15,071 nucleotides of DNA from an uncultured Kineosporia sp. Lineage in GTDB: Bacteria; Actinomycetota; Actinomycetes; Actinomycetales; Kineosporiaceae. The translations under genes and the position numbers were made by a program. Location: assembly GCA_937859855.1 (NCBI GenBank), contig CALMAR010000169.1, forward strand, positions 1 through 15,071, written 5' to 3'. Positions 5,741 to 11,750 of the stretch are shown piece after piece (within the stretch, counting starts at the first letter, position 1; each line of letters opens with the position of its first letter). Under the pieces are notes generated by a model. It was not told where the DNA came from. It searched no databases and was given only the letters and a program-made list of their open reading frames with translations.

Positions 5741-8671
5741 ATGAACCTCCACAGCAAGAAAGCGCGGGTGCCCATCGCCGCGCTGGGCGTGACCGCCCTG
5801 TGCACCGCCGGGCTGGGGGTGCTTGCATCGTCGGCCTTCGCTGCCGCACTGACAGCAACGCCGTCGGCGTCGTCGGTCACGATCACTGACCTCGACCCGA
5901 GCGCAGTAACGTCGCCGGTGAACATCAATGCGCTGGCGACCTATGGCGTCCAAGTCAGCGGCGTCGACACCACCATCCCGCTCAAGGTGGTGGCCACCGG
6001 CCCGACCGCAGCCACCGGCGCCAACCTGTTCATCCAGGCGACCTCCACCACCCCGACGTCGGCGGGCACCTGGGTGCACCCGGCCAGCCTGGTCACCAGC
6101 CTGGTCGGCTCGACCGGCACCACGGTGGCCGCCACTCCCAGCGCTACCGGTCGTTACTTCATCGGCGCGACCTACCCGGGCAGCTACACCCTGAAGTTCT
6201 ATCAAGAGGGCAGCGCGGGCAGCTCCACCGTGTTCGATGGCGACTCGATCGACAACGCCCTGCCGACCATGACGGTCAACGTCAAGGACGTGAACGGCAC
6301 GACCGCGACGGCCAGCGATGACCTGGGCCTGACCCTGACCTCGACGCCGTCCAACATCCTCAAGGGCGAGCGGGTCTCCAGCACGGTGACGGTGCAGGAC
6401 CTGACCACCACCGACGTCCGTGGTGTGGTCGGCTCGGGCACCTACCCCTCGGCCGGTGCACTCGGAAACGCCCTGATCGGGCCGTTGGCTCTGACCTACT
6501 CCCTGAACGGCGGGGCGGCCAGCGCAGGCACCGGGCTGGTCTACAACGGGACGACCTACACCAACACCAGCAACGCGGCCAGTGCGGCCGGCTCGCTGGT
6601 CACCACCGCCGCGCTCGGGTCGTCGGTGAACCAGCAGTCGACCTCCACGGTGACCGACAACAATGTCGCCACCCTTACCTACCAGAACCCGGACACCGCC
6701 AACGTCGACTTCCCCTCGGTGACCGGTGGTGGTACCGCGACGGTCCGGGCCGGAACGTCGACGGTGACCTACAAGGTCAAGGCGGTCGACGGTGGCTCAG
6801 TGGTGGTACCGAACGCCAAGGTGTTCTTCCGGATCCTCCCGCTCTCGGGTGGTACCACCGCCACGGTGGCCGGCGACCTGACCACTTCGGCCGGTACCCC
6901 CGACAGCGATGGTGACGTGGCGGTCAACACCGACGACTCCGGCATCGCCACGCTGACCGTGACCACCGCCGCCAAGGCAACGGGGAACCGGTATTCAGTC
7001 ACGCCGCGCAGCAACGCAGCCACCCTGTCTGCCCTGAACGCCACCTACGCCACTGCGACAGCAACGTCCGTCAAGGACGTGACCAATGTCGCCGCGCTGG
7101 CGGGTGGCACCGCCACCATCACCGGACGGGTGGTGGACCAGTTCGGAGAATCGATCTCACCTGCGGGTGCGGCGGCGACCATCACCAACACCAGCGGCGT
7201 CGCATTCACTCCGAGCCCGGGCACGTACAGCATCAACAGCTCGGGAACGTTCAGCGGCACCGTGACCGATGGTGGAAGTGCTACGGCCAACCACACCTCC
7301 GGTTTCTCGGTCACGGTCACCGGCGTCGGTACGGCCGCAACTGGCACCATCGCCTGGCGGACGTCGATCACTCCGGCCACGGCGACCTTCACCAGCATCA
7401 CCAACTCGGCGGCGGGCACCTCCACGCTGCCACTGGCCAGCGGCTCGACGGCGACGGTCGACCTGACCGACTCGACCGGCATCACCACGGAAATCCTGAA
7501 CGGAACGGTGAAGGATTCCGGGGGCAACGGCCTGCCGTATGCCTCGGTCACCTACTCCGGCAGTGACGGGGTGTACTTCCTGAACTCGCAGAACCAGCTG
7601 GTCACGACGATCACCGCTCCGGCGACGTCGGCGGGTGCGCTGGAAGACCTGGACACGGGTACTCCAGGGGTGGCAGTGGTCTTCACCAAGACGGGCACCG
7701 CGACGATCACGATGGTGGCCGGTTCGGCAACCGATGTGGCGACCGTCCCGACCGAAAACTCCACCGACTCCTGGAAGGTCGTGGCTCAGGACGCCAAGTC
7801 CAAGCCCGGACAGGCCATCACCCTGCTGGGACACATCTACGACGCCTTCGGTAACCCAGTCGTGGGCCGTCAGGTCACGCTGTCCCTGAACACGGTCAGC
7901 GCTGGCTCGCTCAGCGGCACGGACGCCAACGGCACTCTGGCCGGGTTCCAGGTGACCACGGACAACCAGGGTGTCTGGAGCACGCCGTTCACCAGCACCT
8001 CCAACCAGAACGGCACGGCTACCCTGACCGCCACCTTGGTCAACGCGGCCGGCAACGCCAACATCGCCAGCAACGCGGCGCTGGTGGCGAACGCGGCCTA
8101 CGCCAACGCCGGCCTGACCGTGCCGGCCGGTGAGTACCAGGACACCGCCGACATCCAGGTGGTCGACCCGACCACGGGGATCGCGGCCACCGCCCGCCTG
8201 GTCGGCGGCGGCAAGGCTCAGCTCAGCGGAACCGCTGAAGCTGGCGCCTCGGTCGACCTGTACGCCCGCCCATCCGGAGATTCCGGATTCACCCTGGTCA
8301 AGTCGCTGAACGCGGATGACGACGGGATGTGGGGCATCGGAACCACGCTGACCAAGACGACGAGCTTCTTCGCCCGCTCCGGCGGCAAGACCAGCGACAC
8401 CGTCACCACCGTCGTCTACTCCTCCGAAGAGGTAACGGCGAAGGCACTGGGTCACGGCATGGTGCGGTTCTCGGTCTACGGCACCCCGAACGTCAAGGGC
8501 ACCGTGAACATCTACTACGGCAGCAGCCGGCTCGCCCACGTGACGACCGACAGCCATGGGGATGTGACCGTCACCTTCAAGGCCAAGACCGGTAAGCGGA
8601 CGTTCATGATCTACTTCGTCGCCCCGGGAACGTCGCTCAAGGGACGGAGCCTGACCGGCACGGTCAAGTGA
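5741..8671 (+). CDS. Large secreted Ig-like (Big_1-type) repeat protein, putative cell-surface protein
   Basis: This 976-residue protein starts at ATG 5741, nine bases after AGGAAGGA; the frame extends upstream to 5615, but that part lacks a ribosome site and sits in the structured leader. Residues 1-34 form a Sec signal peptide: basic MNLHSKKAR, hydrophobic core, cleavage probably after SSAFA. The mature chain is rich in Thr, Ser, Ala, Gly and Val and contains no cysteine. After an N-terminal beta-rich region (about 35-325), at least four bacterial Ig-like modules follow (about 330-425, 450-540, 560-670 and 677-785). They are marked by phrases such as 'VVDQFGESI', 'VKDSGGNGLPYA' and 'IYDAFGNPVVGRQVTL', typical of invasin/intimin (Big_1) folds. 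A further beta domain (820-890) and a basic C-terminal domain (about 890-976) end in SLTGTVK. There is no LPXTG or obvious membrane anchor. It may be an S-layer-like, adhesin or extracellular matrix component; the exact role is not shown. Confidence 0.85.
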   Translation: MNLHSKKARVPIAALGVTALCTAGLGVLASSAFAAALTATPSASSVTITDLDPSAVTSPVNINALATYGVQVSGVDTTIPLKVVATGPTAATGANLFIQATSTTPTSAGTWVHPASLVTSLVGSTGTTVAATPSATGRYFIGATYPGSYTLKFYQEGSAGSSTVFDGDSIDNALPTMTVNVKDVNGTTATASDDLGLTLTSTPSNILKGERVSSTVTVQDLTTTDVRGVVGSGTYPSAGALGNALIGPLALTYSLNGGAASAGTGLVYNGTTYTNTSNAASAAGSLVTTAALGSSVNQQSTSTVTDNNVATLTYQNPDTANVDFPSVTGGGTATVRAGTSTVTYKVKAVDGGSVVVPNAKVFFRILPLSGGTTATVAGDLTTSAGTPDSDGDVAVNTDDSGIATLTVTTAAKATGNRYSVTPRSNAATLSALNATYATATATSVKDVTNVAALAGGTATITGRVVDQFGESISPAGAAATITNTSGVAFTPSPGTYSINSSGTFSGTVTDGGSATANHTSGFSVTVTGVGTAATGTIAWRTSITPATATFTSITNSAAGTSTLPLASGSTATVDLTDSTGITTEILNGTVKDSGGNGLPYASVTYSGSDGVYFLNSQNQLVTTITAPATSAGALEDLDTGTPGVAVVFTKTGTATITMVAGSATDVATVPTENSTDSWKVVAQDAKSKPGQAITLLGHIYDAFGNPVVGRQVTLSLNTVSAGSLSGTDANGTLAGFQVTTDNQGVWSTPFTSTSNQNGTATLTATLVNAAGNANIASNAALVANAAYANAGLTVPAGEYQDTADIQVVDPTTGIAATARLVGGGKAQLSGTAEAGASVDLYARPSGDSGFTLVKSLNADDDGMWGIGTTLTKTTSFFARSGGKTSDTVTTVVYSSEEVTAKALGHGMVRFSVYGTPNVKGTVNIYYGSSRLAHVTTDSHGDVTVTFKAKTGKRTFMIYFVAPGTSLKGRSLTGTVK

Positions 8672-8678
8672 CACCAGC

Positions 8679-8711
8679 GATGCCCTGACCTAGCGGGGCG
8701 GTGGCATCTTT
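8679..8711 (+). terminator. Rho-independent-type terminator after the Ig-like protein gene
   Basis: GATGCC (8679-8684) pairs with GGCATC (8703-8708), reinforced inside by ACC (8688-8690) with GGT (8700-8702), and is followed by TTTCGTT. It starts eight bases after the stop codon. A second GC-rich hairpin (GCCGG/CCGGC, about 8718-8733) follows. This isolates the structural gene from the NUDIX gene. Confidence 0.65.
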
Positions 8712-8805
8712 CGTTATGCCGGGGCCCTCCGGCCGTTTGTCCAGCCTGTGCTGGGCTACGGTCTGGCCGTTGCCGCCGGGCCGGCCGGATCAGCCCGATC
8801 CGGGC

Positions 8806-8811
8806 TAGCGT
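8806..8811 (+). promoter_or_regulatory. -10-like box upstream of the NUDIX gene
   Basis: TAGCGT fits TANNNT and is followed by eight bases and then ATG 8820. There is no Shine-Dalgarno sequence before the ATG, so a leaderless or nearly leaderless transcript is likely. No clear -35 is seen. Confidence 0.4.
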
Positions 8812-8819
8812 TCCCGGTC

Positions 8820-9254
8820 ATGGGGTATGCCGCGCTGGTCGACGTCCACCTGATCCTGGTCAGGAACGGCCAGCTGCTGCTGGCCGAGCGCCGCAACACC
8901 GGATTCGCTGATGGGCAGCTCAACCTGCCCAGCGGCAAGCTCGAGCCGGGCGAAGATCTGCGCTCAGCCATGATCCGCGAGGCCCAGGAGGAGATCGGGC
9001 TGATCCTGGGGCCGGTCGACGTCCGGCTGGCCTGCGTCGTCCACTATCTGCTGCCCGGACACGAGCCGCGGGTCGGCTGCTTCTTCACCGTGGAGCGCTG
9101 GGACGGTGAACCGGTCAATGCCGAGCCGCACAAGTGCGCGGGCCTGGTCTGGGCCGACCCGTCCCGGCTACCGGCGAACACGGTGGAGTACAGCGCGGCG
9201 GGGATCCGGGCCTATCTGGCTGGCCTCCAGTTCGTGGCGCCAGGCTGGAGCTGA
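8820..9254 (+). CDS. NUDIX hydrolase
   Basis: This 144-residue protein carries a perfect Nudix box at residues 39-61: Gly39, Glu45, then REAQEEIGL (53-61), with metal-binding Glu57 and Glu58. The preceding strands 'LILVRNGQLLLAERRNTGFADGQLNLPSG' are typical of MutT-like members that hydrolyse nucleoside diphosphates linked to another moiety, such as (d)NTPs or nucleotide sugars, to a monophosphate product. The substrate cannot be predicted. ATG 8820 is chosen because the fold begins immediately after it; the upstream extension to 8748 is a low-complexity Ala/Gly stretch. The gene stands alone, behind a terminator, and converges on the hydrolase gene at 9371. It has no signal peptide, so it is cytoplasmic. 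Confidence 0.93.
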   Translation: MGYAALVDVHLILVRNGQLLLAERRNTGFADGQLNLPSGKLEPGEDLRSAMIREAQEEIGLILGPVDVRLACVVHYLLPGHEPRVGCFFTVERWDGEPVNAEPHKCAGLVWADPSRLPANTVEYSAAGIRAYLAGLQFVAPGWS

Positions 9255-9263
9255 GAACGAGGC

Positions 9264-9295
9264 CGCCGGCAGCGAAGGGGCGTTCACTGCCGGCG
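9264..9295. terminator. Hairpin between convergent genes (candidate bidirectional terminator)
   Basis: CGCCGGCAG (9264-9272) pairs perfectly with CTGCCGGCG (9287-9295), nine base pairs around a 14-base loop. It starts ten bases after the NUDIX stop, in the 116-base gap before the oppositely oriented hydrolase gene ends. It lacks a T-run, as is common for actinobacterial terminators. A smaller GGGC-TTTT-GCCC hairpin lies nearby, around 9328. Confidence 0.5.
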
Positions 9296-9370
9296 AACTC
9301 GCGAGACTCATGGTGGCATGGATCGGGGCTTTTGCCCAATCAGTCGTTCTAATCCCTGATGGCGGCCGAT

Positions 9371-10210
9371 TCAGCGCACCACGGACTCGGCCCAGGCCAG
9401 CGACGCGTCCTCCAGAGCCGGGAAGGCAGAGGCGATCCGGGAGCCGTGCTCGGTGCCGGGCACCACGTTGGCCCGGCAACGGCTGCCCAGCGCATCGCAC
9501 AGGGTTTTGCCCTGCGTCGTCCACGGCAGCCATTCGTTCTGCGAGGCGGCTACCCACAGCGGCGGGGTCTTCGCGTTCACGTAGGACAGCGCGGTCGTGG
9601 TGCGCCGTGAGAAACCCCAGATCGCGGCCGCCCGCCGGCCCAGCTGCACCGACTCCGAGCTGGCGCCGGGGGCCAGGCCGTCGGCCACCGCTTCGCCGGG
9701 GGAGATCACCGGTGACCAGGCCACTACTCCCCGGAACTGGGACGGGTTCTGGGCCGCGAACAGAGTCGCCAGATGCCCCCCGGCCGAGTCACCGACCAGA
9801 AGCTGACGATTCGGGTCGACATAGGGTTTGAGCCGGTACTTGTCAGCCACCGTCTTCAGGTCGGCCACCATCAGCCGTCCGTTCACGCCCAGCCGGTAGG
9901 ACACGTTGATCACGGTCCAGCCGCGCTCGGCCCAGACCTCGGCCTCGTGCGACCAGCGATCCGGCGACCCCATCACCCAGCTTCCGCCGTGAACGAAGTA
10001 GGCGGTCGGGCGCGGGCCGGCGCTGGCCGACATCCGCATCACCACCACGTACTGAAGCGGGTCGGTGCCGTACCGCTCGGTCTTGGCGATCAGATACGGC
10101 TCCTCGCTGGTTGCGCTCCGGCTAGCGGCCTGGGATGGCGCCGCCAGGCCCGCGGTCAGCGCGAGTAGGCTGAGCGCCGCCGCGGCGATGGTCCAGATCC
10201 GTGCGCGCAT
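9371..10210 (-). CDS. Exported alpha/beta hydrolase (esterase/lipase-like), paralogue 1
   Basis: This 279-residue protein has ATG 10210 preceded by AGGAG (on the minus strand), so it is preferred over the open frame reaching 10306. Residues 1-29 form a signal peptide (MRARIWTIAAAALSLLALTAG, cleavage near SQA). The hydrolase core has the oxyanion motif HGGSW (74-78), the nucleophile elbow GDSAG (140-144, Ser142) and a C-terminal His255 (EHGS). The usual catalytic Asp is not obvious in the expected strand: the segment PPLWVAASQNEW offers Glu226 instead. Cys238 and Cys245 are probably disulfide-bonded outside the cell. HGG motifs are typical of the hormone-sensitive-lipase/BD-FAE group, which cleaves ester bonds in small or polymer-linked substrates. 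The neighbour at 10349-11533 is a clear paralogue in the same direction. The substrate is unknown. Confidence 0.88.
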   Translation of the reverse strand: MRARIWTIAAAALSLLALTAGLAAPSQAASRSATSEEPYLIAKTERYGTDPLQYVVVMRMSASAGPRPTAYFVHGGSWVMGSPDRWSHEAEVWAERGWTVINVSYRLGVNGRLMVADLKTVADKYRLKPYVDPNRQLLVGDSAGGHLATLFAAQNPSQFRGVVAWSPVISPGEAVADGLAPGASSESVQLGRRAAAIWGFSRRTTTALSYVNAKTPPLWVAASQNEWLPWTTQGKTLCDALGSRCRANVVPGTEHGSRIASAFPALEDASLAWAESVVR

Positions 10211-10348
10211 GAGGATCTCCTGATGATCGGGGCGTTCGACATTCCGTTGTCGGATACCTCGATCGGACGCCGGGCGGCCACCATGCGCAGTCGGTGCCAG
10301 GGTCACCCGAAGGGAGCCACCAGGCGGGCGGACGAGCGCCGGATCGGC

Positions 10349-11533
10349 TCAGGAGACGTGGGCCGAAGCCCAACGGAGGGCTTGATTGCGCAGCTCAGCA
10401 TGCGAATTGGCCAGCTGGGCGCCATGCGCGCGGCCGGGCACGATGGTCGCTGTGCAGCGATCGCCCAGCGCCTGACAGAGCAGCGCGCCCTGGTCGCTCC
10501 AGCGCAGCCATTCACCCCGGGCCGCTGCCGCCCACAGCGGCGGGCTGTCATCGGTGACGTAGCTGACCGGAGACGCGGCCCGCCAGTTCGAGCCCCACAA
10601 CCGCCGGGCCGCCAACGCCAGCCGGAACTGGATGCCGGACGACGCTGCCTGTGCTCCCGCCGCCGCGACCTGCGGCGATATCACCGGCGACCAGGCGATC
10701 ACACCCCGGAACTCCTGCGGGTACCGGACGGCGACGGAGGCAGCCAGGTGTGCGCCGGCCGACGAGCCCACGATGATCTGGCGGCCCGGGTCGACGTAGG
10801 GACGGCGCTCGAGCTGCGACACCGCGCTGCGCACGTCGTGCAGCATGTACTGGCCCTGCACGTCGAGCCGGTAGGAGATGTTGACCGCGGTCCACCCCTT
10901 CGAGGCCCAGCGATGCGCTTCGGCCGCCCACTCGCCCTGGCCGCCGGCGACCCAGCTGCCGCCGTGGACGAAGTAGACGGTAGGACGCCGCCCGGCCTCG
11001 GTGCTGAGCCGGCTCACAGTGACCTCCTGTTCGGCGGCGCGCCCGTAGTGCTCTTCGGCGGAGATCACCCTCGGCGCCGGCCTGGGCCTGCTGATCGATC
11101 GAGCCGGCTGGCCAGACAGGTGTGCTGGTGCTGATCGGTGCTGGTGGGCGACCCGGCGGCTGGTGGCCCGCGGCCGGGCCGATCTGCGGCTGGACCCGAG
11201 GCTCGATTGGGAGGCGTGCGGCGCTGTGGGTCCCGGAGCCGGACTCAACTGGCTGGCGTGAGCCACCGGTGGATGGACACCCGTTGCGGGCAACCCGGCC
11301 GGTGCCGCTATCCGGTGCGGAACCGAGGCCAGCAGGGGCCCGGCCAGCCGGACCGGTCTGGGCTTCGGCGGCATCTTGACCTTGACCCGGGCCGCCTCGG
11401 CGGCTGTGACCGCCGCGGCCGAGGAGGACTTGGCCCGGGTGGCCGCGGTCAAGGCCGAATTCAGCGGATCGGCACAGCCGTAGACCAGACCGGCCAGGGC
11501 AGCGACAGCGGCCAGCGCGTAGGGCACTCGCAT
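10349..11533 (-). CDS. Exported alpha/beta hydrolase, paralogue 2, with long N-terminal linker
   Basis: This 394-residue protein starts at ATG 11533, behind a GGGGAGG ribosome site. Residues 1-20 are a hydrophobic export signal ending in LVYGC. Cys20 could be lipidated, although Tyr at -2 is poor for a lipobox. Residues 30-155 are a low-complexity Ala/Pro/Ser/Arg linker, probably spanning the cell wall. The hydrolase domain follows (about 160-394): HGGSW (190-194), GSSAG elbow (256-260, Ser258), Glu341 in ARGEW where Asp is usual, and His370 (RAHG). Cys353 and Cys360 match the cysteine pair of its paralogue. Shared phrases with paralogue 1 ('YFVHGGSWV', 'FRGVIAWSPVISP', 'RPYVDPGRQ') show duplication. 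The order suggests one unit with the gene at 9371, 138 bases downstream. Surface tethering is inferred from the N-terminus. Confidence 0.87.
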   Translation of the reverse strand: MRVPYALAAVAALAGLVYGCADPLNSALTAATRAKSSSAAAVTAAEAARVKVKMPPKPRPVRLAGPLLASVPHRIAAPAGLPATGVHPPVAHASQLSPAPGPTAPHASQSSLGSSRRSARPRATSRRVAHQHRSAPAHLSGQPARSISRPRPAPRVISAEEHYGRAAEQEVTVSRLSTEAGRRPTVYFVHGGSWVAGGQGEWAAEAHRWASKGWTAVNISYRLDVQGQYMLHDVRSAVSQLERRPYVDPGRQIIVGSSAGAHLAASVAVRYPQEFRGVIAWSPVISPQVAAAGAQAASSGIQFRLALAARRLWGSNWRAASPVSYVTDDSPPLWAAAARGEWLRWSDQGALLCQALGDRCTATIVPGRAHGAQLANSHAELRNQALRWASAHVS

Positions 11534-11654
11534 GTCGCCTCCCCAGGTGAGCCGTCCGTATGGCTGACTGCCATATCGGTGGCCCGGCCCGGGTCATGTG
11601 TCACGCAGGGTGGCCGTCACCCGTTCGGCGCAGCGCCCGTGCGCCGCTTCTCCC

Positions 11655-11719
11655 AGATCGCCAGCTCAGCCCGGCTATCTGAGGCGGGGACGCCACTTTC
11701 GCGGGCCAGCTGGCGATCT
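11655..11719 (-). terminator. Long nested inverted repeat downstream of the glycosidase gene (candidate terminator)
   Basis: AGATCGCCAGCT (11655-11666) and AGCTGGCGATCT (11708-11719) are a perfect 12-base inverted repeat. Inside it GCCCG (11669-11673) pairs with CGGGC (11702-11706), and within that loop GGCG (11683-11686) pairs with CGCC (11691-11694). It lies 31 bases past the glycosidase stop on the minus strand and upstream of paralogue 2. There is no T-run on the exit side, so it could equally be an mRNA-processing or protein-binding structure. The remaining gap to 11533 holds no gene. Confidence 0.45.
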
Positions 11720-11750
11720 ATGAGGAGGGGCGGCGGCGGCCCGGGCCAGC

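Noticed and set aside
7157..8674. 505-codon minus-strand frame opposite the Ig-like protein
   Set aside because: Antisense shadow of a repetitive, codon-biased gene; no ribosome site, low-complexity product.
10224..10231. CCCGATCA on the minus strand just before hydrolase paralogue 1
   Set aside because: The -10 match would place the transcription start inside the ribosome site, and no -35 lies at the right distance.
10548..11597. 349-codon minus-strand frame overlapping paralogue 2
   Set aside because: It is in a different frame of the same strand as a clear hydrolase, and its translation is Arg/Gly/Pro-rich without motifs.
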